In this document: in pieces, positions 30,419 to 39,369 of the stretch
Numbering within the stretch: position 1 is the stretch's first letter
How the letters are laid out: every line of letters starts with the position of its first letter
Assembly (NCBI GenBank): GCA_015863185.1
Contig: JACBXP010000005.1
Span: 79,353-143,352 of the forward strand
Direction of reading: 5' to 3'
DNA: 64,000 bases
Source: Aerococcaceae bacterium DSM 111020
GTDB lineage: Bacteria > Bacillota > Bacilli > Lactobacillales > Aerococcaceae
Notes under the pieces: model-generated
What the model saw: the letters and a program-made list of their open reading frames with translations, nothing else
Told to the model about the DNA's origin: nothing
Database searches by the model: none
Translations under genes and position numbers: made by a program

Positions 30419-30454
30419 TTTTAAGTGTAATAACAATCAGGAAGGAGGATAAAG

Positions 30455-33400
30455 ATGTTATTCAATGTTAAAAGTGCCTATTCGCTACTACACAGTACGG
30501 TAACCATTGATGAATATATTAATTCAGCCAAGCGGTATGGTTATCAGTCCATTGGATTGGCAGATGTTAACGTTCTTCACGGTGTTTATGAGTTTTATAA
30601 AAAGACACAACAAGCTGAGATGAAGCCATTAATAGGGATGACATTGCAATTACCCGGCATGTATCACACAGAAGCCATTCAACATTATCTTATTTATGCA
30701 TTGAATTATGAAGGATATTTGGCTTTGATTGAATTGTCATATTTAACATCTAAAAAACCTCTTCCGATTGAAAAGATTTGGCAATCCATTCATTCTAATA
30801 ATGAGTATTTGGTGATGATTATTGCTGATAGGCGACATGAATTTTTTCAAGCTATTTTTAGAGAGCAATATCAACAGGCGCATAAATTATTATCCTTTTA
30901 TCAAAATCACCTGACACAAAACCCTTATATTGGTGTTTCTATCTATCCATTGAATAAGGTTGAGTTGTCTTATTTGAATGAATTTGCTAAAGAAAATGCA
31001 CTGACTTTAGTTATAGGTCAGCCTGTTGAGATGCTGGAGTCGACCGATGCATTTAGTTTACAAGTTCTAAAAGCAATCGATGATCATGAAACGCATCTGG
31101 AACGCTCTCTCATGGATAGTAAGGGAGTCAATTATTTATATCGATTCGATGATTTAAAGTCCATGTATATTCAAGCAGGATTAGAAGACATTGTTAAAAA
31201 TACACAATTATTGACAGAGAAAATACAAGTAACCTTTCCGGATACCGAATTATTATTTCCTAGTTATCAGACAGATTCAGGCCAATCGTCAGACGAAATG
31301 TTGGAAGAGCTGACGATGAATGCATTACACAAGAAAAGTTTAGCGCCAGAACCTGCTTATGTGGAACGGTTAAATCACGAATTATCCATTATTACAGAAA
31401 TGGGGTTCAGTGATTATTTTTTAATTGTGTGGGATATCATTGCCTACTGTCGACAAAATCATATTCAATTAGGATCCGGTCGCGGTTCTGCACCAGGGTC
31501 ATTAGTTGCCTATTTATTAGAAATAACATCGGTCGATCCGATTTATTATGATTTATTATTTGAACGATTTTTAAATCCTGAACGATATACGATGCCAGAT
31601 ATTGATATCGATATTCCGGATATCAAACGAGGTCAAGTACTGAATTACGTTAAAGAAAAATATGGCTATCATCAAGTTGCTCAAATCATCACATTTGGAA
31701 CTTTCGGAGCCAAACAATCAATCCGGGATACCTTACGAGTCTTAGGTGCTGATTCAGAGGAGTTAAAATTATGGTCTAATAGTATTCCTACAGATCAAAA
31801 TCAATTGATGACCTTAGAACGAGCGTATAATGAGTCAGATGAATTACGTCAAATAGTTCAATCAAATCCTGAGAACCAAGAGCTATTTAAAGTTGCACTA
31901 AAGATTGAAGGATTACCGAGACATACCTCAACCCATGCTGCGGCCGTCGTGATTTATGACCAACCTTTAAAAAATATTATTCCAATATTGGATAATCAGG
32001 ACAATCTTTTACTCACGCAATTTACCATGTATGATGTTGAAGAGATCGGCTTATTGAAGATGGACTTTTTAGGGTTAAGGAATTTGACAATTCTGGATAA
32101 TATACTAAAAAGACTTGATGATGATGGTATATCTCTTGATATTGAAAATATTCCTAAAGATGACCAGCAGACGATAAAAATATTTCAACAAGCTGAAACA
32201 AATGGAGTATTTCAATTTGAATCCCCTGGTATTAAACGGGTCTTAGTGCGTCTTAAACCAGAGCGTTTTGAAGATATTGTTGCTGTCAATGCGCTCTATC
32301 GTCCCGGTCCGATGCAACAAATTGATCATTTTATTAAAAGACGCCATGGCCAAGAAGCTATTGACTATATTGTTCCTGAATTGGAACCTATTTTGAGTAA
32401 AACTTATGGCATTATCGTTTATCAAGAGCAGGTCATGCAAATATTAGTTCAAATGGGTGGCTTCTCATTTGGTCAAGCCGATGTTTTGCGAAGAGCGATG
32501 AGCAAAAAACAAGCGCATATCATGGAAGAACAACGTGTCCGATTTATTGAAGGAGCCAAAGAGCGGGGCTTCGAAGAATCTGTGGCACATCAAGTTTATG
32601 ATTATATCTATGCCTTCAGTAATTATGGATTTAACCGAGCGCATGCTGTGGCATATTCTACTTTGGCTTATCAATTAGCCTATCTAAAAGCTCATTATCC
32701 GCTGTATTTTTATCAAGCAATTATTAATAGTGGCAGTTCACAAAATACGTCTTACATCAGCATGATAAATGAAGCGAAACGTCGTTTAAGTAAAGATTTA
32801 TTAGGTATTGATGTTAACGAGAGTGACGTTAATTTTACCATCGAGAACCAACAATTGCGCGTAGGACTATCAGCTATAAAAGGGATTCGGAAAGAATTAA
32901 TGATGCATTTAATCGATGATCGTCAATTGATTGGACCTTACAAAGATTATTTCAATTTTTTACAGCGATTACCTAAGAAATTCCTCAACAAAGAGACGAT
33001 TGTCCCAATCATTGCTGTGGGTGCACTAGATGGATTAGGCTATAGTCGTGCCACTTTGATGCATAATTTAGAAACCTTGATCCAAAGCGTGGAATATAGT
33101 GGTGCTAATATTAGTTTATTTAAAGAATTGGAACCACGAATTGAGCCAATCGAAGAATATGACTTAATGGAAAAAATTCAACTTGAAAGAGAATATCTAG
33201 GATTTGCTTTATCAGGCCATCCGATGGATCATTTTATCCCAATAATTCAGCAACACAATCAATTGATGTTGATTGAAGAGTTGTCTGAAGTAACTAATAA
33301 TCGAACGATTGAAACCATTGGATTAATCGAAGCAATTAAGATTATTCAAACAAAAAAAGGGGACGATATGGCTTTCGTGACTTTGAGTGATGAATTTTAT

Positions 33401-33802
33401 CAGATTGAAGGGGTCATATTCCCACAAGTTTTTAATCGGAGTCAATCTTTATTAAATCAATATCAAATTGTCCATGTTAAAGGTAAAAAATCCACCAATA
33501 AAAGAGGAAATCAGCAAATAATAATCAATCATATGTCAGATGCTAGAAACTTAATGCAACAAACAACATTAAATGCACCAGAATATTGTTATATTAAAGT
33601 AAATAATTTTCCCAAAGCCGTAAGAGCGATTGAAAAATTAAAAGAACTAGCTAAAATGCACCCGGGGCCGACGGTTATTATATTAGTGGATTCAAATTAT
33701 CGAACCATTCAATTAAATGCTGAATATAATATCAGTTATTCTCAACATATTCAAAGTAAAGTTCGCGATATTTTTTCCAATTCTCAAGTGATTTTCCAAT
33801 AA
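30455..33802 (+). CDS. dnaE: DNA polymerase III alpha subunit, DnaE type
   Basis: DnaE is the second C-family polymerase of Gram-positives. It extends primers, mainly on the lagging strand, before handing over to PolC. The 1115-residue product has an N-terminal PHP domain (FNVKSAYSLLHSTVTIDEYI, lacking the usual His-x-His metal motif), the LGSGRGSAPGSLVAYLL segment, and the catalytic MPDIDIDIPD near residue 380. A second conserved region follows (VAVNALYRPGPMQQIDHFIKRRHG, YQEQVMQI), then the HhH segment and a C-terminal OB domain (about 950-1030). Unlike PolC it has no inserted exonuclease. GGAAGGAGG precedes the ATG. It ends the apparent repair run, and no terminator is visible before pfkA. 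Confidence 0.97.
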   Translation: MLFNVKSAYSLLHSTVTIDEYINSAKRYGYQSIGLADVNVLHGVYEFYKKTQQAEMKPLIGMTLQLPGMYHTEAIQHYLIYALNYEGYLALIELSYLTSKKPLPIEKIWQSIHSNNEYLVMIIADRRHEFFQAIFREQYQQAHKLLSFYQNHLTQNPYIGVSIYPLNKVELSYLNEFAKENALTLVIGQPVEMLESTDAFSLQVLKAIDDHETHLERSLMDSKGVNYLYRFDDLKSMYIQAGLEDIVKNTQLLTEKIQVTFPDTELLFPSYQTDSGQSSDEMLEELTMNALHKKSLAPEPAYVERLNHELSIITEMGFSDYFLIVWDIIAYCRQNHIQLGSGRGSAPGSLVAYLLEITSVDPIYYDLLFERFLNPERYTMPDIDIDIPDIKRGQVLNYVKEKYGYHQVAQIITFGTFGAKQSIRDTLRVLGADSEELKLWSNSIPTDQNQLMTLERAYNESDELRQIVQSNPENQELFKVALKIEGLPRHTSTHAAAVVIYDQPLKNIIPILDNQDNLLLTQFTMYDVEEIGLLKMDFLGLRNLTILDNILKRLDDDGISLDIENIPKDDQQTIKIFQQAETNGVFQFESPGIKRVLVRLKPERFEDIVAVNALYRPGPMQQIDHFIKRRHGQEAIDYIVPELEPILSKTYGIIVYQEQVMQILVQMGGFSFGQADVLRRAMSKKQAHIMEEQRVRFIEGAKERGFEESVAHQVYDYIYAFSNYGFNRAHAVAYSTLAYQLAYLKAHYPLYFYQAIINSGSSQNTSYISMINEAKRRLSKDLLGIDVNESDVNFTIENQQLRVGLSAIKGIRKELMMHLIDDRQLIGPYKDYFNFLQRLPKKFLNKETIVPIIAVGALDGLGYSRATLMHNLETLIQSVEYSGANISLFKELEPRIEPIEEYDLMEKIQLEREYLGFALSGHPMDHFIPIIQQHNQLMLIEELSEVTNNRTIETIGLIEAIKIIQTKKGDDMAFVTLSDEFYQIEGVIFPQVFNRSQSLLNQYQIVHVKGKKSTNKRGNQQIIINHMSDARNLMQQTTLNAPEYCYIKVNNFPKAVRAIEKLKELAKMHPGPTVIILVDSNYRTIQLNAEYNISYSQHIQSKVRDIFSNSQVIFQ

Positions 33803-33882
33803 ACTGAGATTGGTATCGTATTCATTCATAATATCATTAAAAAGATATGACTTAATCAAGGATAAGTGATAAAATAAACACG

Positions 33883-33891
33883 TGGTATACT
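33883..33891 (+). promoter_or_regulatory. Extended -10 promoter of pfkA-pyk
   Basis: TGGTATACT is an extended -10 element about 45 bases before pfkA. Its last base is the first base of a perfect inverted repeat (33891-33907). Confidence 0.6.
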
Positions 33892-33907
33892 GATACTTCT
33901 AGTATCA
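33891..33907. promoter_or_regulatory. Perfect inverted repeat at the pfkA-pyk transcription start (putative operator)
   Basis: TGATACT-TCT-AGTATCA is a perfect 7-3-7 inverted repeat immediately downstream of the extended -10. It covers the expected transcription start, a classic position for a repressor site. The regulator is unknown. It does not match the CcpA cre consensus. Confidence 0.5.
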
Positions 33908-33934
33908 ATTTATAATTAGAGGTGAGTTATATAG

Positions 33935-34903
33935 ATGAAACGTATCGCAGTACTTACGAGCGGTGGCGATGCCCCAGGAATGAATGCCGCAATTCGTGCA
34001 GTGGTGGAACAAGGATTGCATCATGGTATTGAAGTTTATGGAGTCTATTATGGATTTAAAGGGCTTGTCGAAGGCAATATGCGTCTTCTAAGTGTGAATG
34101 ATGTCTCTCATAATATTAAATTAGGAGGAACATTCTTATACTCTGCCCGTTATCCTGAGTTTAAAGATGTCGAAATTCAAAAAATAGCCATTGATCAAAT
34201 GAAACGTCAAAAAATTGAAGGCTTAATCGTTATTGGTGGGGACGGATCTTTCCAAGGTGCATTATCTCTAACTAAGTTAGGATTCCCAGCCATAGGTATT
34301 CCTGGGACCATTGATAATGATATCCCAGCAACGGAATATACGATTGGATTTGATTCAGCGGTGAGTGTTGCATTAGATGCGATTGATAAAATTTCTGACA
34401 CAGCGGCTTCACATAATCGAACATTTGTTGTGGAAGTAATGGGACGTCATGCCGGTGATATTGCTATTTGGGCTGGTGTTGCTTCTGGAGCTGATGCGAT
34501 TTTGATTCCTGAATCAGAATATGATTTAAATGAAATCGTAGAAAGCGTCGAAAAAGGTCGCCGAAGTGGGAAAGATTATTCTATGATTATCCTAGCTGAG
34601 GGCGTTGATCAAGTAGAAGATTTTGTAGAGAAATATAAAGCTCTCGCACCAGAACAAGAAGTTCGGGGAATCTCGCTATCCCATATTCAACGCGGAGGAT
34701 CACCTACAGCAAGGGATCGAGTTTTTGCCACATTAATGGGAGCTCGAGCGATAGATATGTTGTTAGATGGTAAAGAAGGTATTTATTTAGGAATTCGAAA
34801 TGAACAATTAGCAATCTTTGATATTGTTCAAGCATTAGAATCAAAAGAACACACTGTTCGTGGAGATTTAATCCAATTGAACAGAAGTTTAACGCAAAGA
34901 TAA
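33935..34903 (+). CDS. pfkA: ATP-dependent 6-phosphofructokinase
   Basis: PfkA phosphorylates fructose 6-phosphate to the 1,6-bisphosphate, the committed step of glycolysis. The 322-residue protein shows the ATP site GGDAPGMNAAIRAV and GGDGSFQGA, the catalytic PGTIDNDIPATEYTIGFDSA loop with its Asp residues, MGRHAGDIA, and effector-site residues around RGISLSHIQRGGSPTARDR. This is the bacterial allosteric, PEP-inhibited type. AGAGGTGAG precedes the ATG. It is 14 bases from pyk, the usual glycolytic pair of Bacillota, and the pair has a putative operator at its start. Confidence 0.98.
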   Translation: MKRIAVLTSGGDAPGMNAAIRAVVEQGLHHGIEVYGVYYGFKGLVEGNMRLLSVNDVSHNIKLGGTFLYSARYPEFKDVEIQKIAIDQMKRQKIEGLIVIGGDGSFQGALSLTKLGFPAIGIPGTIDNDIPATEYTIGFDSAVSVALDAIDKISDTAASHNRTFVVEVMGRHAGDIAIWAGVASGADAILIPESEYDLNEIVESVEKGRRSGKDYSMIILAEGVDQVEDFVEKYKALAPEQEVRGISLSHIQRGGSPTARDRVFATLMGARAIDMLLDGKEGIYLGIRNEQLAIFDIVQALESKEHTVRGDLIQLNRSLTQR

Positions 34904-34917
34904 GGAGTATACTTTTA

Positions 34918-36675
34918 ATGAAAAAAACTAAAATTGTTTGTACATTGGGTCCAGCGACTGATTCACAAGAAACAATGGAAGCCATTATTAAAGCTGGTAT
35001 GAATGTTGCACGTTTCAACTTCTCACACGGAGATCATGAAGAGCAATTGGAACGTTTCAACAAACTTAAAGCAGCTCGTGAGAATACTAGTCCTAATGTA
35101 GCAATGCTTTTAGATACAAAAGGGCCTGAGATTCGGACACATTTAATGAAAGACAATCTTGTAGAATTGATTCAAGGTACGACAGTTAAGATTACAATGG
35201 ATGAGGTTGAAGGAACAAGTGAGAAATTCTCTGTTTCCTATGAAGGTCTTATTGATGATGTTGAACTGGGTGGTCATATCTTATTAGATGATGGACTTAT
35301 TGATTTATTAATTACAGATATTGATTATGAAAACCGTGAAATTATTACTGAAGTTCAAAATAGCGGAATCATTAAATCACGTAAAGGTGTGAACGTTCCA
35401 AATGTTTCCTTGAACCTTCCAGCCATCACTGAAAAAGATGAGGCTGATATTCGTTTTGGTGTTCGCCAAGGGATTGACTTTATTGCAGCATCATTTGTTC
35501 GTCGTGCTAGTGATGTCTTAGCAATCCGCGAAGTGTTAGAAGAAGAAGGAGATACTTCTGTAAAAATCATTTCTAAGATTGAAAACCAAGAAGGTGTCGA
35601 TAATATTGAAGACATTCTTGAAGTTTCTGACGGGATTATGGTCGCTCGTGGTGACTTAGGGGTTGAAATTCCAACAGCGGATGTACCTATCTACCAAAAA
35701 GAAATCATCCGTAAATGTAATGAAGCCGGTAAACCTGTTATCACAGCAACACAAATGCTGGATTCAATGCAATCAAATCCACGTCCAACACGTGCAGAAG
35801 CAGGTGATGTGGCGAATGCTATCTTTGATGGAACCGATGCAGTCATGTTATCTGGTGAAACTGCAGCCGGAGATTATCCTTTAGAAGCTGTGCAAACAAT
35901 GGCAAGTATTTGTGTTCGTACTGAAGAAGCACTGATTGGACAAGATAAAGTAGCCTTGAAATCTTATGATAAAGGCGATCTTACTGAAGCGATTGGTCAA
36001 GCGGTAGGACATACGGCTCGAAACTTAGGTATTGAAACAATCGTTGCAGCGACAACTTCAGGACATACAGCGCAAATGATTTCTAAATATCGTCCTAAAG
36101 CGAATATCCTTGCAGCAACATTTGATGAGCGTGTTAATCGTCAACTCGCATTAACATGGGGAGTTCATGCTTATGTGATCGAGACACCTGATACAACAGA
36201 TGAAATGTTAGATTTAGCAACAGAATTATCTATCAAAGAAGGCTTCGCACATGAAGGTGATCTTATTATCATCACTGCAGGAGTACCTGTACATGAAACT
36301 GGAACCACTAACTTAATGAAAGTACAACAAATCGGTACTAAATTATTGAATGGTGAAGGTGTTGGTAATGGTAACTTCATCGGTAAAGCAGTCTTGGCTG
36401 AAAGTGCGGATGATGCGAATACACGTACTTTACCAGGTTCTGTACTTGTTTTACGTACTTCTGACAAAGATTATATGCCAGCAATTGAAAAAGCTGGTGC
36501 ATTAATTGTTGAACAGGGTGGTATTACATCTCACGCTGCAATTGTGGGTATCGAATTAGGAATTCCAGTAATTGTTGCGGCAGAAGGAGCCTTTGATACG
36601 ATTGAAGATAATCAATTAATTACTGTTGACGCTCGTCGCGGTGTGGTGTATAAAGGTGCGACAGTCGCAATTTAA
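34918..36675 (+). CDS. pyk: Pyruvate kinase with C-terminal PEP-utilizer domain
   Basis: Pyruvate kinase transfers phosphate from PEP to ADP, giving pyruvate and ATP. The 585-residue protein has the barrel with KIVCTLGPATDS, MNVARFNFSHGDHEEQ, LLDTKGPEIRT, the active-site IISKIENQEGVDNIEDI with the catalytic Lys, and ARGDLGVEIP. A C-terminal allosteric domain follows. An extra domain of about 100 residues (about 480-585) carries GGITSHAAIVG, the PEP-utilizer mobile domain motif, as in Bacillus and Staphylococcus enzymes. The last gene of pfkA-pyk, it is followed by a strong terminator. Confidence 0.98.
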   Translation: MKKTKIVCTLGPATDSQETMEAIIKAGMNVARFNFSHGDHEEQLERFNKLKAARENTSPNVAMLLDTKGPEIRTHLMKDNLVELIQGTTVKITMDEVEGTSEKFSVSYEGLIDDVELGGHILLDDGLIDLLITDIDYENREIITEVQNSGIIKSRKGVNVPNVSLNLPAITEKDEADIRFGVRQGIDFIAASFVRRASDVLAIREVLEEEGDTSVKIISKIENQEGVDNIEDILEVSDGIMVARGDLGVEIPTADVPIYQKEIIRKCNEAGKPVITATQMLDSMQSNPRPTRAEAGDVANAIFDGTDAVMLSGETAAGDYPLEAVQTMASICVRTEEALIGQDKVALKSYDKGDLTEAIGQAVGHTARNLGIETIVAATTSGHTAQMISKYRPKANILAATFDERVNRQLALTWGVHAYVIETPDTTDEMLDLATELSIKEGFAHEGDLIIITAGVPVHETGTTNLMKVQQIGTKLLNGEGVGNGNFIGKAVLAESADDANTRTLPGSVLVLRTSDKDYMPAIEKAGALIVEQGGITSHAAIVGIELGIPVIVAAEGAFDTIEDNQLITVDARRGVVYKGATVAI

Positions 36676-36690
36676 TATACATCTTGATTT

Positions 36691-36726
36691 AATACCGAAC
36701 TTTCATTAAGTTCGGTATTTTTTTAT
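36691..36726 (+). terminator. Intrinsic terminator of pyk
   Basis: An 11-bp perfect stem, AATACCGAACT (36691-36701) with AGTTCGGTATT (36709-36719), is followed by T7. Confidence 0.95.
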
Positions 36727-36803
36727 TGCTATTTATGAAAGATATTTCTTTATAGCTTAAAATATGAGAAAATAAGATGTATGGGTGAGAAAGTAGGGAT
36801 ATT

Positions 36804-37679
36804 ATGTTACAAGGTGAGATAATCGAGGCTAAGATTTATGATGAAAATGAAGCAAATTATTTTGCCCAATATGAAGGGCGTACATTTGCTTTAGCAAAAG
36901 AAACACTTGAAGATGAGTTTGAGAATGGGCAATTAGTTGAAGGAATGTATTATCAAGATCAGGACCAAAATGATCGCATTCAACTAGATCTTCCCAATGC
37001 GCGATTAGATTATTTTGGATGGGGGACCGTTCAATTAAAACGAACAGATATTGGTGTCTTTGTTGATATTGGTTTATATAACAAAGATATTGCCGTTTCT
37101 TATGATGATTTACCAGAAGACACTGAATTATGGCCTCACAAAGGGGACCGCTTGATGATTCGTTTAGAGGTCGATAATAAAGGAAGACTTTGGGGTAAGC
37201 CGGTTCGAACAGAGAATCGACAACAAATGAAACGAAAAGCACCTGCTCGACTACTGAATCAAGATGTAGAATGCACGGTGTATCGACATTTGGATGTGGG
37301 AGTTCAAGCGAATACGAATGAAGATTATGATGCGTTTATTCATGAATCAGAATATTTTGGGACATTAAGATTAGGTCAAGTCGTGCAAGGGCGGGTCATT
37401 GATGTTCACGCTGATGGAAGAATCAATGTCTCCTTAAAACCTCGAGCACATGAAGTCATCGAAGATGATGCAAAAATGATTTTAACTCTATTAGAGAAAA
37501 TCCCAAGTCATAAACTTCCGCTTCATGATAAGTCAAAGCCACAAGACATCAAAAACCAATTAGGAATTAGTAAAGGACAATTCAAAAGAGCCATCGGTAC
37601 TTTATTAAAAAATGGCTATATTAAACAAACGATTGGTGAAGGTATTGAATTAATCAAAGATGTGACAAAGAATGACTGA
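36804..37679 (+). CDS. cvfB: CvfB/YitL-family S1-domain RNA-binding protein
   Basis: The 291-residue protein belongs to the conserved virulence factor B family. Three S1-like OB segments are visible (about 1-60, 70-135 with GWGTVQLKRTDIGVFVDIGLYNKDIAVS, and 145-215 with VGVQANTNEDYDAFIHESEY), followed by a C-terminal winged helix (ISKGQFKRAIGTLLKNGYIKQ). Staphylococcal CvfB binds RNA and affects virulence gene expression; the role here is inferred only by family. The start is the ATG at 36804. Its 3' end overlaps xerD by 8 bases, so the two are translationally coupled. Confidence 0.9.
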   Translation: MLQGEIIEAKIYDENEANYFAQYEGRTFALAKETLEDEFENGQLVEGMYYQDQDQNDRIQLDLPNARLDYFGWGTVQLKRTDIGVFVDIGLYNKDIAVSYDDLPEDTELWPHKGDRLMIRLEVDNKGRLWGKPVRTENRQQMKRKAPARLLNQDVECTVYRHLDVGVQANTNEDYDAFIHESEYFGTLRLGQVVQGRVIDVHADGRINVSLKPRAHEVIEDDAKMILTLLEKIPSHKLPLHDKSKPQDIKNQLGISKGQFKRAIGTLLKNGYIKQTIGEGIELIKDVTKND

Positions 37680-38568
37680 ATTGATCAATGATTTTTTGCG
37701 TTATTTACAGATTGATCAAGGTAGAAGTGAGAATACGATTCAAAGTTATCGCTTGGATCTCATAAAGTTTGCGGACTACCTGAATAATCATCATGCAGAA
37801 CTTCCAATTACTGCTATCGATCAATCAATGATTCAAGAATATCTTGCATATATGCGTGAGCAAAATTATGCAGCCAGTACCACGCAACGAATGCTCTCGT
37901 CACTAAGACAATTCTTTAACTATTTATTACGTGAAAAAATTATTGAAAAAAGTCCGATGACACTGGTTGATAGTCCTAAAAAGCAAAAGCATCTTCCTGA
38001 TACATTATCGATGAAACAGGTCGAACAGATTATAGAAGCAGTAGATATCAATACGAATCATGGCTTAAGAGATCGAGCTATTTTTGAGTTAATGTATGCG
38101 ACAGGGCTTAGAGTTTCTGAATTGATTCATTTGAAGATGGATGAGATACATTTGAGTTTAGGATTTATTCAAACAGTTGGAAAAGGAAATAAGGAGCGGA
38201 TTATTCCGTTAGGAGAAGAAGCTGCTTATTGGTTGGAAAGATATTTAAATGAAATACGGTATGTATTTGCTCAAAAGAGTTCTACGCCGTCAAACAGTGT
38301 TTTTTTAACGCATCGTGGCAAACCTTTTACTCGACAAGGAATATGGAAAAATTTGAAAAAATATGTCAAATTAGCAGGAATTTCAGTCAATGTCACACCT
38401 CATATGTTACGCCATTCTTTTGCAACTCATTTATTAGAAAATGGGGCAGATTTAAGAATGGTTCAAGAATTATTAGGACATTCAGATATATCAACAACCC
38501 AAATATATACGCATATATCTAAATATCGTTTACAAGAAGTTTACCGCCGTGCTCATCCACGTGCATAG
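37672..38568 (+). CDS. xerD: Site-specific tyrosine recombinase XerD
   Basis: XerD resolves chromosome dimers at dif together with XerC. The 298-residue product has the SAM-like core-binding domain (about 1-100) and a catalytic domain with all expected residues: Arg147 (ATGLRVSEL), His244 and Arg247 ([15 protein letters not shown]), His270 (LGHSDISTT) and the nucleophile Tyr279 (IYTHI). It overlaps cvfB by 8 bases. In several Bacillota deoB or scpA follows xerD. Here a deoB fragment fused to scpA follows. Confidence 0.97.
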   Translation: MTELINDFLRYLQIDQGRSENTIQSYRLDLIKFADYLNNHHAELPITAIDQSMIQEYLAYMREQNYAASTTQRMLSSLRQFFNYLLREKIIEKSPMTLVDSPKKQKHLPDTLSMKQVEQIIEAVDINTNHGLRDRAIFELMYATGLRVSELIHLKMDEIHLSLGFIQTVGKGNKERIIPLGEEAAYWLERYLNEIRYVFAQKSSTPSNSVFLTHRGKPFTRQGIWKNLKKYVKLAGISVNVTPHMLRHSFATHLLENGADLRMVQELLGHSDISTTQIYTHISKYRLQEVYRRAHPRA

Positions 38569-38581
38569 AAAGGAAAATGAT

Positions 38582-38707
38582 ATGACATTTAATAGAATTC
38601 ATTTAATTGTACTAGATTCAGTGGGGATTGGAGAAGCCCCAGATGCAGCAGAATTTAATGATATGGGGGCCCATACATTAGGACATATCGCAGAAACAGC
38701 CGGTTAA
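38582..38707 (+). pseudogene. deoB: deoB (phosphopentomutase) 5' remnant, 41 codons
   Basis: An ATG behind an intact AAAGGAAAATG site opens a 41-codon frame. Its product begins [20 protein letters not shown] and continues through DTLGH-like residues ([13 protein letters not shown]), then stops at TAA 38705-38707. This is the N-terminus of phosphopentomutase, which interconverts (deoxy)ribose 1- and 5-phosphates; intact enzymes have about 390 residues. The first metal-binding Asp is kept, and the catalytic core is gone. At about 38701-38704 the sequence changes directly into scpA coding sequence in another frame, so the remnant ends at a deletion junction. The peptide itself should have no activity, though it may still be translated and could feed ribosomes toward scpA. 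Confidence 0.88.
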
Positions 38708-38739
38708 AGGAACAAGATATTGATATTAATGATATTCCC

Positions 38740-39369
38740 ATGACAGAAATTACGGAACAATATCTCGCTTATATAAAACAAATGCAAGAATATGAGTTGA
38801 ATATTATCGGTGATTATCTTGTGATGGCAGCGACATTATTAGAAATCAAATCTAAACTCTTATTGCCGATTGAACCTGCTGGTGAAATAGAAGAGGATTA
38901 TGAAGAAGATCCTCGTTTTGAATTAGTACAACAACTGCTTTTATACCAACAATTTCAATCAGTGGCAGATGAACTAGAAGACATGTCTGATTCACGGCAA
39001 AAAAGTTACACTAGACCGATGGCGGATTTATCTTCTTATACTCAATTTGTTCCTTTGGAAGAGAATGAGATCACAATGACAGAATTAACAACTTATTTCG
39101 AACACGTTTTGTTAAAATTTCAACAAAGAAATCCCACACTTGATGAGATCCAAACAGAAGATATTTCGGTAGGGGATCAGATTCACTATTTGCAAGAATG
39201 TCTAAAGAAATCAAAAACGATTGCTTTTTCTCAAACACTTGAAAGCGGAACGAGACCAGAAATTATTTCAACTTTTTTAGCTATGCTAGAATTAGTTCGA
39301 AAAAATCAAGTACTCTTTAAACAAGAAGAACGAGCAGGAGAGATTTATATGATGAGGGTGGAGAAGTGA
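38740..39369 (+). CDS. scpA: Segregation and condensation protein A (kleisin), N-terminally truncated
   Basis: ScpA bridges the SMC dimer and recruits ScpB in the bacterial condensin. Family members begin with about 20 residues ending in a LDLLLHLI-type helix. Here the homologous frame begins abruptly at 38704 ([21 protein letters not shown]), so that N-terminus is missing. The first ATG in frame is 38740, giving 209 residues against the usual 240-260 and no ribosome binding site directly before it. A better placed start would be ATT 38719, eight bases after AAAGGAA, which is non-canonical. The rest looks intact: EYELNIIGDYLVMAATLLEIKSKLLLP, an acidic linker and the C-terminal winged helix (ISTFLAMLELVRKNQVLFKQEE). 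Loss of part of the SMC-neck-binding domain should weaken or abolish function. scpB overlaps its end by four bases. Confidence 0.85.
   Translation: MTEITEQYLAYIKQMQEYELNIIGDYLVMAATLLEIKSKLLLPIEPAGEIEEDYEEDPRFELVQQLLLYQQFQSVADELEDMSDSRQKSYTRPMADLSSYTQFVPLEENEITMTELTTYFEHVLLKFQQRNPTLDEIQTEDISVGDQIHYLQECLKKSKTIAFSQTLESGTRPEIISTFLAMLELVRKNQVLFKQEERAGEIYMMRVEK

Noticed and set aside
30455..30700. Degenerate PHP domain of DnaE taken as a sign of a broken gene.
   Set aside because: Loss of the PHP metal ligands is common in Gram-positive DnaE and the polymerase motifs are intact.
38582..39369. Programmed -1 frameshift joining the deoB remnant and scpA into one protein.
   Set aside because: The bases at the overlap (GGTTAAAGG) do not form a slippery heptamer in the deoB frame. 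Deletion with separate or reinitiated translation explains the data better.
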